DNA from: CAVWSM01 sp963799425
GTDB taxonomy: Bacteria > Actinomycetota > Actinomycetes > Jiangellales > Jiangellaceae
Direction of reading: 5' to 3'
Assembly (NCBI GenBank): GCA_963799425.1
Contig: CAWCXA010000007.1
Coordinates: 62,001 to 126,000 of the forward strand
Length of the DNA stretch: 64,000 nucleotides
Every line of letters begins with the position of its first letter. The first letter of the stretch is position 1. Of this stretch, positions 17,014 to 25,273 are shown piece after piece. A program made the translations under genes and the position numbers. The notes under the pieces were generated by a model, which had not been told where the DNA came from, did no database searches, and worked only from the letters and a program-made list of their open reading frames with translations.

Positions 17014-19317
17014 GTGACGCAGCTCGCCAGTCTGCTCCCCTCCGTATGGCGGGCTGACCGGGTCACCCACGTCGAGCAGCTGCCGGTGCGTGAGGCGCGC
17101 ACCTGCGACTGGCCGGCATGGGCCGGCCCGGGCGTCATCGACGCGTTCGCGGCACACGGGATCGTCTCGCCGTGGGCGCACCAGGTGGCGACCGCGGAGC
17201 ACGCGTGGGCAGGTCGACATGTTGTCGTGGCGACGGGCACGGCGTCGGGCAAGTCAGTCGGCTACTTGTTGCCGGCACTCACGGCGCTGAGCAGTGGCCG
17301 GCCGGGTCGGGAGCCGACCGTCCTCTACATTGCGCCGACCAAGGCACTGGCCGCCGACCAGCTGCGGCTACTGGCCGGTATGGATCTCCCTGGCCTGCGG
17401 GCCACAACGCTCGACGGAGACTCGCCCGCCGAGGAGCGCGACTGGGCGCGGGCGCACGGGACCTACCTGTTGACCAACCCGGACATGTTGCACCGATCCG
17501 TGCTGCCGCGACACCAGCGGTGGGTGTCGTTCCTGCGACGGCTGCGATTCGTGGTCGTCGACGAGTGCCACGTCTACCGGGGCGTGTTCGGCTCGCACGT
17601 GTCGCACGTGTTGCGTCGGCTGCGGCGGCTGGCGCGGTCCTACGGCTCCGACCCGGTGTTCGTGCTCGCCTCGGCAACGTCGGCCGATCCGGCGGAGTCG
17701 GCTGCCCGGCTGCTGGGCGATCCGGTGGTCGCGGTGAGCGAGGACTCGTCGCCACACGGGGGCGGGGAGTTCGTGCTCTGGGAGCCACCGCTCAGCGTGA
17801 TCCGGGGTGAGCACGGGGCACCAATTCGGCGGTCGGCGACCGCGGAAACCGCCACCCTCCTGGCCGACCTTGTCGCGAGCAAGGTGCGGACCCTGGCCTT
17901 CGTTCGGTCGCGACGCGCCGCCGAGATGGTCGCTCTGCTCGCCCGCGACGGCGTGGATCGAGCGGTGCCGGGTCTGGGCACTGCGGTCGCGGCCTACCGC
18001 GGAGGCTACTTGCCATATGAGCGGCGCGACCTGGAGGCTGCCCTGCATCGCGGAGACCTGATCGGCGTGGCCGCGACCAACGCTCTGGAGCTCGGCGTCG
18101 ACATCTCCGGTCTCGATGCCGTCCTCCTGGCGGGCTGGCCAGGCACGCGCGCTTCCCTCTGGCAGCAGGCTGGGCGAGCCGGTCGCGCCCGCCAGCCCGC
18201 GCTGGTCGTGTTCGTCGCGCGGGACGATCCGCTGGACACCTATGTCGTTCACCACCCGGAGGCGATATTCGGTCGCAGCGTCGAGGCCACCGTGCTCGAC
18301 CCGGACAACCCCTACGTCCTCGCTCCGCATCTGTGTGCGGCGGCGCAGGAACGAGCGCTCACGGCCGAGGATCTGGCGGACTTCGGCCCCGCCGCGGCCG
18401 AGGTGGCCGACAGTTTGGTGCAACGACGCCTGCTGCGACGGCGGTCGGGCGGCCTGTACTGGACACAGCGCGACCGGGCGTCCGACCTGGCCGATCTTCG
18501 CGGCACCGGCGGGCCGCCTGTCCGACTCGTCGAGATCGGCACCGGTCGGCTGATCGGCACCGTCGACGCTGCCTCGGCGCCGATGACGATCCACGAGGGC
18601 GCGGCCTACGTGCACCAAGGTGAGAGCTATCGCGTCGACGAGCTTGACCTCGACGACACTGTCGCTCTGGTCAAGGCGTGGGTCCCCGACCACACCACCC
18701 ACGCCCGTGAGGTGAGCGACGTGCGCATTCGGTCCGAGTCGCGGGCGACGACCTGGGGGGATGCGCGGCTCGCGTTCGGTGCGGTTCAGGTCACCAGTCA
18801 GGTGGTCGGATATCTCAAGCGCGCGCTCGGATCCGGGGAGATCCTCGGCGAGGTGGCACTCGATCTGCCCGAGCGCACTCTCCAGACGAAGGCCGTGTGG
18901 TGGACCGTGAGCGAGCGGCAGCTGGCAGCGGCCCAGCTCGACCCGGCAGACGTGCCCGGCGCGGCCCACGCGGCGGAGCACGCATCGATCGGTCTGCTGC
19001 CCCTGTTTGCCACGTGCGACCGCTGGGACATCGGAGGCCTGTCGACTGCCTGGCATCCCGACACCGGCCTGGCCACCGTGTTTGTCCATGACGGTCATCC
19101 CGGCGGGGCGGGCTTTGCCGAGCGCGGCTTCGCAGCTGCGGAGGCGTGGTTGCAGGCCACGCGCGAGGCAATCGCCGCGTGCGAGTGCGCCACGGGCTGC
19201 CCGTCCTGTGTGCAATCGCCGAAATGCGGCAACGGCAACGAACCGCTGGACAAGAATGGGGCCGTCCGACTGCTCGACGTCCTGCTGGCCGGCCGCCCCG
19301 GGGCCGGACAGGCTTAA
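17014..19317 (+). CDS. DEAD/DEAH-box helicase of the MrfA/Rv3649 type (DUF1998)
   Basis: A 767-residue superfamily 2 DNA helicase. Domain 1 has Walker A ATGTASGKSVGY and the DECH box VVVDECHVYRG; motif III is LASATSADP; domain 2 has ALELGVDISGLD and the arginine-finger motif QQAGRAGR. The C-terminal DUF1998 region ends with a cysteine cluster CECATGCPSCVQSPKCGN that in B. subtilis MrfA binds zinc. MrfA works in repair of mitomycin adducts. In actinobacteria this gene neighbours the Tad cluster, as here, which is why the tad genes are sometimes named from it. The start is uncertain: GTG 17014 and GTG 16972 are both possible and neither has a clear ribosome site. Confidence 0.92.
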   Translation: MTQLASLLPSVWRADRVTHVEQLPVREARTCDWPAWAGPGVIDAFAAHGIVSPWAHQVATAEHAWAGRHVVVATGTASGKSVGYLLPALTALSSGRPGREPTVLYIAPTKALAADQLRLLAGMDLPGLRATTLDGDSPAEERDWARAHGTYLLTNPDMLHRSVLPRHQRWVSFLRRLRFVVVDECHVYRGVFGSHVSHVLRRLRRLARSYGSDPVFVLASATSADPAESAARLLGDPVVAVSEDSSPHGGGEFVLWEPPLSVIRGEHGAPIRRSATAETATLLADLVASKVRTLAFVRSRRAAEMVALLARDGVDRAVPGLGTAVAAYRGGYLPYERRDLEAALHRGDLIGVAATNALELGVDISGLDAVLLAGWPGTRASLWQQAGRAGRARQPALVVFVARDDPLDTYVVHHPEAIFGRSVEATVLDPDNPYVLAPHLCAAAQERALTAEDLADFGPAAAEVADSLVQRRLLRRRSGGLYWTQRDRASDLADLRGTGGPPVRLVEIGTGRLIGTVDAASAPMTIHEGAAYVHQGESYRVDELDLDDTVALVKAWVPDHTTHAREVSDVRIRSESRATTWGDARLAFGAVQVTSQVVGYLKRALGSGEILGEVALDLPERTLQTKAVWWTVSERQLAAAQLDPADVPGAAHAAEHASIGLLPLFATCDRWDIGGLSTAWHPDTGLATVFVHDGHPGGAGFAERGFAAAEAWLQATREAIAACECATGCPSCVQSPKCGNGNEPLDKNGAVRLLDVLLAGRPGAGQA

Positions 19318-19340
19318 CCCGCAGCCGGAAGGAGGCAGCG

Positions 19341-19757
19341 ATGTTGGTCCTGGCCCTCGTGATCCTCGCGCTCCTGGTTGTCTTCATGCTCGGCGCGTTG
19401 ATCGGCTCGGCCGATCCGGCACAGCTGGAGATCTTTGGTGCGCAGATAGACACGACCGTCGCGAGTGTGCTGATCACCGGCTTCGTCGTCGGGCTGCTGA
19501 CGCTGCTGATGCTGGTGCTGGTGGCGCTCGGGGCGAGGCGCACCCAGGTTCGCCGCAAGCGCCAGAAGGAGCTGCGTCGCCAGGCGGCCGCGGGGCAGGC
19601 CATCGTGGCGGAGCGCGATGCCTTGGCCGAGGACAAGGCGCGGCTCGAGCGCCAGGTTCAGCAGACCGACCGCACAACACCACCGAAGGATGCCTCGGGC
19701 ACGCCACACGAGCCGTTCAGCGATCCCTTCGGTCAGGAGCGGCCCCGCAACACGTGA
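19341..19757 (+). CDS. LapA-domain (DUF1049) small membrane protein
   Basis: A 138-residue protein with two membrane helices (about 1-24 and 42-66) separated by a short loop, then a positively charged coiled coil (residues about 70-110, with RKRQKELRRQ) and a disordered tail. This matches the lipopolysaccharide-assembly-protein-A domain family, which in Gram-positives has no LPS role and whose function is unknown. ATG 19341 has a near-ideal GGAAGGAGG five bases upstream. It follows the helicase stop by 23 bases and is probably cotranscribed with it, and it is convergent with the Tad cluster. Confidence 0.8.
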   Translation: MLVLALVILALLVVFMLGALIGSADPAQLEIFGAQIDTTVASVLITGFVVGLLTLLMLVLVALGARRTQVRRKRQKELRRQAAAGQAIVAERDALAEDKARLERQVQQTDRTTPPKDASGTPHEPFSDPFGQERPRNT

Positions 19758-19847
19758 CCGTGCCGGGCCATGCAACGCAGCTGGGCCGAGCCGGCGCTGC
19801 AATCGCTTGACACAGAACAAAGGTAGAGCCCGCCGCCGATCGTGCGG

Positions 19848-20252
19848 TCATGGTGGAACCGGCGGGTCGGCAAGCTCGCCCGTCGGCCCGGCACGGGCTC
19901 GTCGAGTGATACCGGATGCGACGGCGGAGGCCCAGCCAGGTGTGTTGAGGTGCACCGCGACCTCGACCGCCGTGCCGTCGAGGCGGCAGCTCTCCAGCCG
20001 AGCCTCGTTGGCAAGCGCGACGCGGCCGGCCGCCGTGCACGGGTCACCCTGCCCGTCGAGAAGCGACTGCGCCGCGGCCAGCGCTGCCAGGTCCGCTGCC
20101 ACCGCGGCGCGATGCCGAGTAGTCACGAGCACCGCGCCGGCGATGACAACAGTCGTCACAGCAAGCAACAGTGGCATCACGGCGAGGACGAGGATCGTGC
20201 CCGAACCGTGCTCGGGCCGGCACCGACGACCGACCGTGCGAGCGCAAATCAT
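19848..20252 (-). CDS. TadE/TadG-like pseudopilin (helicase/secretion neighbourhood family)
   Basis: A 134-residue protein with one N-terminal hydrophobic helix preceded by GSGTILVLAVMPLLLAVT. It belongs to the short TadE-like proteins found only next to the helicase and Tad genes in actinobacteria (the Rv3654c position). Two cysteines (in PCTAAG and ESCRLDG) in the extracellular part could form a disulphide. It overlaps the upstream TadE gene by four bases (ATGA) and is the last gene of the cluster. Expected role: minor pilin or assembly factor at the cell surface. Confidence 0.75.
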   Translation of the reverse strand: MICARTVGRRCRPEHGSGTILVLAVMPLLLAVTTVVIAGAVLVTTRHRAAVAADLAALAAAQSLLDGQGDPCTAAGRVALANEARLESCRLDGTAVEVAVHLNTPGWASAVASGITRRARAGPTGELADPPVPP

Positions 20253-20677
20253 TGATCCGGAGCCATTGCGCGGAGTATCCCTGCCTCGGGCAACGCGACC
20301 GCCGAACCACTGACCGTCATCGCGGGCAGCAGCGAGGCCAGGAGACCAGGTGCGTTGACACGCGCAGTCACCACGGCGCGCACGGTGTCACCGCTCGAGA
20401 CGTCGACGACCGACCCCGCCGGCGCAACCTCTGCCGCGACCGCTCGCACCGCCCCGGCATCGTCGCCTCTGGCCGCTGCACGAACTGCCTCTCTAGCCGC
20501 GTCCGCACAACGCACGTGCGCACCAAGCACACCGATCAACCACACAAGAGCGGCCACAACGAGGATGAGCGCCGGGAGCGCCACGGCCGTCTCGGCGGTC
20601 ACCGACCCGTGGTCGTGGTGGCGCCGGCGCAGGTGCTGGCGCCACCGCACCGCAACCGTCCCTGGCCAGCGCGTCAT
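20249..20677 (-). CDS. TadE-family pilus assembly protein
   Basis: A 142-residue minor pseudopilin. A positively charged N-terminus is followed by GSVTAETAVALPALILVVAALVWLIG, in which G-S-V-T-A-E gives glycine before the hydrophobic helix and glutamate at +5, the prepilin-peptidase signature; the soluble part is extracellular. TadE proteins cap or seed Flp pili. The internal ATG 20677 was chosen because it overlaps the stop of the DUF4244 gene (ATGA) and removes an arginine-rich leader that is only the antisense of nothing conserved. Confidence 0.82.
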   Translation of the reverse strand: MTRWPGTVAVRWRQHLRRRHHDHGSVTAETAVALPALILVVAALVWLIGVLGAHVRCADAAREAVRAAARGDDAGAVRAVAAEVAPAGSVVDVSSGDTVRAVVTARVNAPGLLASLLPAMTVSGSAVALPEAGILRAMAPDQ

Positions 20678-20865
20678 CCCAGGAACGGCGCGAACGCCCG
20701 CTTGACCACATCGGTGAGCATCTTCATCGTCGAGTCGCTGGACAGCAGCTTGATCAGCAGCCCGCCGAAGGCGCACGCGGCGATGGTGCCCACCGCGTAT
20801 TCCGCCGTGGTCATCCCCGCCTCGTCGCGACGACCCGCCCAGAGGCGGCGCACAGCTCGTGTCAT
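20674..20865 (-). CDS. DUF4244 protein, probable Flp-type major pilin
   Basis: A 63-residue protein. The segment DEAG|MTTAEYAVGTIAACAF carries glycine before the predicted cleavage point, glutamate at +5 and tyrosine at +6; the adjacent Glu-Tyr pair is the hallmark of the Flp pilin subfamily of type IVb pilins. A hydrophobic helix of about 20 residues follows. The family is annotated only as DUF4244 but by motif, size and place between TadC and TadE it should be the structural pilin (Rv3656c position). ATG 20865 has AAGGGAG six bases upstream, the strongest ribosome site in the cluster, fitting high expression. A 43-bp tandem repeat lies upstream. Confidence 0.85.
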   Translation of the reverse strand: MTRAVRRLWAGRRDEAGMTTAEYAVGTIAACAFGGLLIKLLSSDSTMKMLTDVVKRAFAPFLG

Positions 20866-21028
20866 GCATGACTCCCTTGCCGGCAGCCGGCCGGTGCGGG
20901 CCCTCGGTGGAGAGGACTGCTCGCAGCCTGCAAGCGCGAGCGCGGGTGTGGGAGTCTGCGCGGCAAGTCTGGGGACAACGCTCAGGTCCAGCGGGCCCAT
21001 GTGGACGAGAGATGAGCAACAGCCACAC

Positions 21029-21114
21029 CGACACGGCGCCCGCTGAGGACAGCACAGTCACGACGAAGCACCGATACGGCGCCCGTTGACGACAGCTCAG
21101 GCACGACGAAGCAC
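21029..21114. repeat. Two tandem 43-bp direct repeats upstream of the pilin gene
   Basis: Units 21029-21071 and 21072-21114 match at 38 of 43 positions and abut exactly. They occupy the 274-base gap between tadC and the DUF4244 pilin gene, 164-249 bases before the pilin start. The unit length is not a multiple of three, so a coding role is unlikely. No other gene is seen in 20866-21139. Confidence 0.8.
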
Positions 21115-21139
21115 GACCCGCGGGCCATGCACCACGGCG

Positions 21140-21865
21140 TCACGGGAGCACTGCTACGGCTGCCGAGGCGACGAACGGCACTACGCCGACCACGACGAAC
21201 GCGGGCAGAAAGCACAGTCCCAGCGGTAGAGCTGCCCGCGGACCCAGGGAGCGGACCCGCGCCTGGGCTGCCCACCGGGCCGCGCCGGCTGCATCTGCGC
21301 TGAGCGCGGTCAGCGCCCGCGCGGGGCTTGTGCCCGTGGTCTCGGACCGGACAATCGTCCGGCCCAACCGTGCGACCGCCGGCTCGTCCGTTAGTGGCTG
21401 CCAGGCCTGGTCCGGTGCCGCGCCGACTGCGGACGCCGCGGCGCAGTCGAGCAGGCGCCGACCCAGCGGGCCACCAACGGCGTAGCCGACCGACTCGGCG
21501 GCGCCGCTGACCGATGCGCCAGCCTGCACGACCGCCGCAAGGAGCGACGCCACCAGAGGCAGGTCCGCGGCGAGCCGCTCCCGCTCGAGGCGAACTTCGG
21601 CCGGCTCCAGACGGGCAAGCGACCGATGCACCAACAGGGCTGCTGCGCACCCCACGGCAAGCCCGATGATGCCCTCGATCAGGGCAGCAGCAGCCGCTCC
21701 CGCTAGGAGTGCGACAGCAGTCTCCCGGCGTGCGCTGCGTCCAACGGCAACCCGCACACGAGCATCGCCGCTCAAGCCCAGGATGCGAGCCTGACGCGCC
21801 CGCCGATCGGCGGGCCAGGCGAGCCAGAGCGCAGCAGCCACCAGGACGGCCGCAAAAGAGCTCAC
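21140..21865 (-). CDS. tadC: TadC-like type II/IV secretion F-domain membrane protein
   Basis: A 241-residue inner-membrane platform protein with an N-terminal helix, a cytoplasmic T2SSF domain (LPLVASLLAAVVQAGASVSGAAESV is its first helical bundle, given here in part) and two C-terminal helices ending in FLPAFVVVGVVPFVA. Together with TadB it forms the base on which the TadA motor acts. GTG 21865 overlaps the TadB stop by four bases. It corresponds to Rv3657c by order. Downstream lies a 274-base gap before the pilin gene. Confidence 0.85.
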   Translation of the reverse strand: MSSFAAVLVAAALWLAWPADRRARQARILGLSGDARVRVAVGRSARRETAVALLAGAAAAALIEGIIGLAVGCAAALLVHRSLARLEPAEVRLERERLAADLPLVASLLAAVVQAGASVSGAAESVGYAVGGPLGRRLLDCAAASAVGAAPDQAWQPLTDEPAVARLGRTIVRSETTGTSPARALTALSADAAGAARWAAQARVRSLGPRAALPLGLCFLPAFVVVGVVPFVASAAVAVLP

Positions 21866-22665
21866 GCGGGGCCTGCGACAGGCAGGGCGGCGCGACTGAG
21901 CCGGTCAACCCAGGCTAGTCCGGCGACGGACAGGAGAAGTCCGACGGCGAGGCAGCCACCGCCGGCAACCGTGTGGAAGAGGAAGCCGACAGGGTCGCCG
22001 CCGACGCCGGCACCGAGCATCAACGGCACCGCGGGGAGCAATGCGAGCAGCGATGCCGTCGTCTGGACCGCGGCCAGCTCGGTCTGGGCCTCGCCCGCGG
22101 CGGCCAGGCGATCTCGCAGGACGGCGAGAACCTGATCGACCACGTCGGCCAGGCTGGCGCCGCTCCGCTCCGAGACAAGCCAGGCGGCTGCGATGGCCGA
22201 CCAGCCTTCTCCCCCGGGCTTTCGGCCTGCCTCGCGCAGAGCACTGACCACGTCCCCACCGATCTGCGCTGCGCGGGTCGCCGCGGCGATGTCAGGCTGC
22301 TCTGTCGCCGCCGTGGCCAGCGCGTCGGCAGGGCCACGCCCGGCACGCAGGGTCACGCTCAGCACGCGGCACGCGTCGGCGGTGCCGGCTCGGCGCTGGG
22401 CCGCCTCCCTGGACCGCAGCATGACCCGCCTCCGCCAACGGGCGATGACAGCGATGCACCCGCCCAGCGCCGCCGCGACCGGCCCGGCGAGCAGTGCCCC
22501 GAAGGCCACGCAGATCGTGGCCAGCGCGGCGACCGACCGCCCGCCGACCAGGTGCGGATGGCGAACCTTCGCCGTGCCGGGTCGAATGCGCCCCAGCTCC
22601 GGCCGGGGAGCCGGCACGAGCATTGCGGCGAACGCCGCAGCAACCACCGCGAGTGGCTCGCTCAT
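21862..22665 (-). CDS. tadB: TadB-like type II/IV secretion F-domain membrane protein
   Basis: A 267-residue partner of TadC. Two N-terminal hydrophobic segments (about 4-18 and 45-70) are followed by the T2SSF domain with ADACRVLSVTLRAGRGPADAL and SERSGASLADVVDQ, then two C-terminal helices. The arrangement is that of the short actinobacterial TadB proteins, about 270 residues rather than the roughly 300 of proteobacterial TadB. ATG 22665 overlaps the TadA stop (ATGA), so motor and platform are translationally coupled. Confidence 0.85.
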   Translation of the reverse strand: MSEPLAVVAAAFAAMLVPAPRPELGRIRPGTAKVRHPHLVGGRSVAALATICVAFGALLAGPVAAALGGCIAVIARWRRRVMLRSREAAQRRAGTADACRVLSVTLRAGRGPADALATAATEQPDIAAATRAAQIGGDVVSALREAGRKPGGEGWSAIAAAWLVSERSGASLADVVDQVLAVLRDRLAAAGEAQTELAAVQTTASLLALLPAVPLMLGAGVGGDPVGFLFHTVAGGGCLAVGLLLSVAGLAWVDRLSRAALPVAGPA

Positions 22666-23825
22666 GACACCACTCCCCGAGCCGACAGCATGTCGTCGAG
22701 CAGATCCCAGGCCGGCCCGGTGTCCGTGGAGTCGCCGGTCACGGCCAATGCGGGCGTCACCGCTGCGTGCCCGCCGGGGTCAGCCGTCACCACGTCGATC
22801 GAGGCGAGCCGGCGTCGGCCGGACGGCGCACGCTCGACGTGGACCACGACGTCGAGGGCGACGGTCAGCTGACTGTGGACCGCCGCGCGACTCAGCCCTG
22901 CAGCAGTGCCGAGCGCCTCCAGCCTCGCCGGCACATCGGCCGGACTATTGGCGTGCAGGGTGCCGCAGCCGCCGTCGTGTCCGGTGTTGAGCGCGGCCAG
23001 CAGGTCCACGACCTCCGGCCCGCGAACCTCGCCGACAACGATGCGGTCGGGCCGCATCCGAAGCGACTGCCGGACCAAGGCATTCAGCTCAACCGCGCCC
23101 ACGCCCTCGACGTTGGGCGGCCGAGCCTCCAGCCGCACCACATGTGGATGTCGAGGTGCCAGCTCACCTGAGTCCTCGATGAGCACGATGCGTTCGGCCG
23201 GGTCGACAAGCGTGAGCAGGGAGGACAACACGGTGGTCTTTCCGGAACCGGTGCCACCCGTCACCAGGAACGCGAGCCGGGCCGCGACCACGAGTCGCAG
23301 GCACTCGGCCGCGCTCGACGATGCCCACCCTGACCGCACGAGGTCCGCAAGCTCAAAGGGGCGACTGGGGGGCAGCCGCAACGACACCAGCGGCCCATCC
23401 GGCGCCACGGGCGGTAGCACGGCATGCAGGCGCGCGGTGTTGGGCAGCCGCGCGTCGACGAACGGGCTGGCGTCGTCAAGTCGTCGGCCCGCGGACGCGG
23501 CCAGCCGTTGCGCCAACCGCCTGACACCCTCAGCGGACTCGAAGGATATGTGTGACCGACGCAGGCCATCCCCGTCGTCGAACCAGATCTCACCAGGGCC
23601 GTTGATGACAATGTCGGTGACGCCCGGTTGGGTCAGCAACTCCTCTAACGGCCCCAGACCAAGCATGTCGGCTCGCAAGGCCTCACTCATCTCGAGGAGC
23701 TCGTGGTCGCCGATGACGACACCCTCGGCACGAAGCGCCGCGGCCACGCGGGCCGGAGTCGGTCGGTCGCCGGATCGTGCGAGCGAGGCACGCACGCGGT
23801 CGACGAGGGCGGTGTCAACGCTCAT
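22662..23825 (-). CDS. tadA: TadA-family secretion/pilus ATPase
   Basis: A 387-residue hexameric ATPase of the CpaF/TadA group that powers Flp pilus assembly and, in single-motor systems, retraction. Residues 60-130 form the N-terminal domain (EELLTQPGVTDIVINGPGEIW); Walker A is GGTGSGKT at 190-197; Walker B region ERIVLIEDSGEL at 211-222; Asp-box and His-box are in RPDRIVVGEVRGPE and GTLHANSP. Lengths and motifs match the actinobacterial helicase-neighbourhood ATPases (Rv3659c). The ATG overlaps the ssd stop by four bases. Confidence 0.93.
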   Translation of the reverse strand: MSVDTALVDRVRASLARSGDRPTPARVAAALRAEGVVIGDHELLEMSEALRADMLGLGPLEELLTQPGVTDIVINGPGEIWFDDGDGLRRSHISFESAEGVRRLAQRLAASAGRRLDDASPFVDARLPNTARLHAVLPPVAPDGPLVSLRLPPSRPFELADLVRSGWASSSAAECLRLVVAARLAFLVTGGTGSGKTTVLSSLLTLVDPAERIVLIEDSGELAPRHPHVVRLEARPPNVEGVGAVELNALVRQSLRMRPDRIVVGEVRGPEVVDLLAALNTGHDGGCGTLHANSPADVPARLEALGTAAGLSRAAVHSQLTVALDVVVHVERAPSGRRRLASIDVVTADPGGHAAVTPALAVTGDSTDTGPAWDLLDDMLSARGVVS

Positions 23826-24940
23826 GCCGCAGCCGATGCCGGCGCAAGCTCATCAAGCAGCTTGTCGCGGAGGCGCCCCAGCCGGTTGTGTGACGCGCGC
23901 CCTGGGGGGACACCCGCATCGAGGTCACGAACAAGGCTGGGTAGGTGCGGCATCTCACCCGCGCACGGCAGCCCCAGCCCGGATGCGACCGCGTTGACCC
24001 CGAGGCCTGACCGGCCCTGCGTGCGGACGACCACTCGCACGTCTGCGGCGCATCGCCCGACTGCTTCGGCCACAACTGCGGCGGCAGCCACCGCACGGAG
24101 CTGGTCACGAACCACTATGAGGACCACATCGCAGCTGCAAAGGGCGGCAGTCGATGACTCGTCGAAGTGGCGTGGGAGGTCGACGACGACGAGGTCAAAG
24201 CCTCGGCGCCCACCGTCGACCACTGCGCGGACGGAGTCGACCGAAGGGCGCGTCGCGGAGTCGCCTCGCACGTGCGACAAGACCCAGAGGCCGTCGAGCT
24301 CAGGCAGCGACTCGCGCAACCGCGTGCCCTGCAGTCGGCCCCGCACCGCCGTGAGGTCGGGCCAGCGCAGACCTGGCTCCGCCTCCGCTCCAACAACAAG
24401 ATCGAGACCACCACCGAGCGGATCAGCGTCGACCAGCAACGGGGCGAGACCGCGCCGCGCGGCGCCACAGGCCAAGGTGGCGGCCAGCACAGACGCCCCC
24501 GCGCCTCCCTGTCCGCCGATGACTCCGACGGCGCGCGCGGCCGTGCGCGGCTCGGCCGACTCGGCCAGCCGGTCGAGCAGGACCGACTCGGCATCCGGAA
24601 GGAGCAGTGCCTGTTCCGCGCCGATGGCGACTGCGTGCTGCCAGACCGTCTCATCCGGTCGTTGCCGGCCCACAATCAGAACAGCCGGACGCCGCGGCAG
24701 TCCGGCAGCGGCCAATGGGCCGAGCATGTCGTACGCCACGACCACCAGGGGTGCCCTGGCCCAGCAACGCCGCGCGGCCACCGACTCATGCGCGACGTCA
24801 AGCGAGACCCCTGTGGCCGCGGCCAGGCGAAGAACCGCATCAAGCAGCTCGTGGTCCTGGGTGACGAGCAGCGCACGGGCCGGCCCCTCGAAATCGGCAA
24901 GGCGCGGCGGGTCAAGCCTTCGACGCATCTGTGAGAACAC
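23822..24940 (-). CDS. ssd: CpaE/MinD-like protein Ssd, first gene of the Tad cluster
   Basis: A 372-residue protein of the CpaE-like actinobacterial family. The N-terminal 125 residues resemble a receiver fold without phospho-site; the rest is a MinD/ParA-type fold. The Walker A region reads GVIGGQGGAGASVLA: both lysines of the ParA motif (KGGxxKT) are absent, so classical ATP hydrolysis is doubtful. LLVDADPLGGG and VVVDLPRHFD match the switch regions. In M. tuberculosis the orthologue Rv3660c was named septum-site-determining protein; in Tad systems CpaE localises the pilus machine. The start is GTG 24940, with GGAGGG touching it, or ATG 24928. Confidence 0.88.
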   Translation of the reverse strand: MFSQMRRRLDPPRLADFEGPARALLVTQDHELLDAVLRLAAATGVSLDVAHESVAARRCWARAPLVVVAYDMLGPLAAAGLPRRPAVLIVGRQRPDETVWQHAVAIGAEQALLLPDAESVLLDRLAESAEPRTAARAVGVIGGQGGAGASVLAATLACGAARRGLAPLLVDADPLGGGLDLVVGAEAEPGLRWPDLTAVRGRLQGTRLRESLPELDGLWVLSHVRGDSATRPSVDSVRAVVDGGRRGFDLVVVDLPRHFDESSTAALCSCDVVLIVVRDQLRAVAAAAVVAEAVGRCAADVRVVVRTQGRSGLGVNAVASGLGLPCAGEMPHLPSLVRDLDAGVPPGRASHNRLGRLRDKLLDELAPASAAA

Positions 24941-25080
24941 CCCTCCGGACCGGCGGACACCCGACGAGCATCACGGGCGGCGCCCTCCGCGGACTACGGG
25001 GCGCCGATCATCTGTGGACCGTGGAACCGCTTCCAGAACGCATGTGGACAAACCAGCCCGCCCAGCGGCCAGACAGCAAG

Positions 25081-25111
25081 ACGGCCCCCGCCGGGGGGTG
25101 GCGGGGGCCGT
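25081..25111. repeat. 12-bp perfect hairpin with a G-run loop
   Basis: ACGGCCCCCGCC (25081-25092) and GGCGGGGGCCGT (25100-25111) are perfect complements around GGGGGGT. It looks like a terminator stem but stands between two divergent starts with nothing to terminate in either direction. Followed at 25145-25163 by GCGGCA-G7-TGCCGC, another stem with a G-run loop. Confidence 0.75.
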
Positions 25112-25197
25112 GGAGCCCGACCTAGGGGGGGTGGCCGGACTCAAGCGGCAGGGGGGGTGCCGCTGTTTCAAGCATGCCCCACATCACCAGAAAGAAA

Positions 25198-25228
25198 ACA
25201 ACCGGGTGCGGAAAATTTGCCCGGTTGT
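25198..25228. promoter_or_regulatory. 9-bp inverted repeat before the HAD gene promoter
   Basis: ACAACCGGG (25198-25206) and CCCGGTTGT (25220-25228) pair perfectly around 13 bases that include an AT-rich GAAAATTT. It ends 32 bases before the predicted -10 element, a position fitting an operator or activator site; the cognate protein is unknown. Confidence 0.45.
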
Positions 25229-25273
25229 CGGGGATTCGCGCCGGTACCGGTCTCGGGTCTTATGCTCGGCTGC

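Larger units (their letters stand above)
24941..25273. other. Divergent ssd/HAD intergenic region with stacked G-rich hairpins
   Basis: No gene is supported in these 333 bases. They hold three inverted repeats in a row (25081-25111, 25145-25163 and 25198-25228) with four runs of five to seven G, and at the right end TATGCT (25261-25266), the probable -10 of the HAD gene. The left part should hold the promoter of the Tad operon, but I see no clear -10 or operator there. Confidence 0.7.

Noticed and set aside
17368..19215. Long open frame antisense to the helicase
   Set aside because: No domain features; the helicase motifs on the plus strand are complete.
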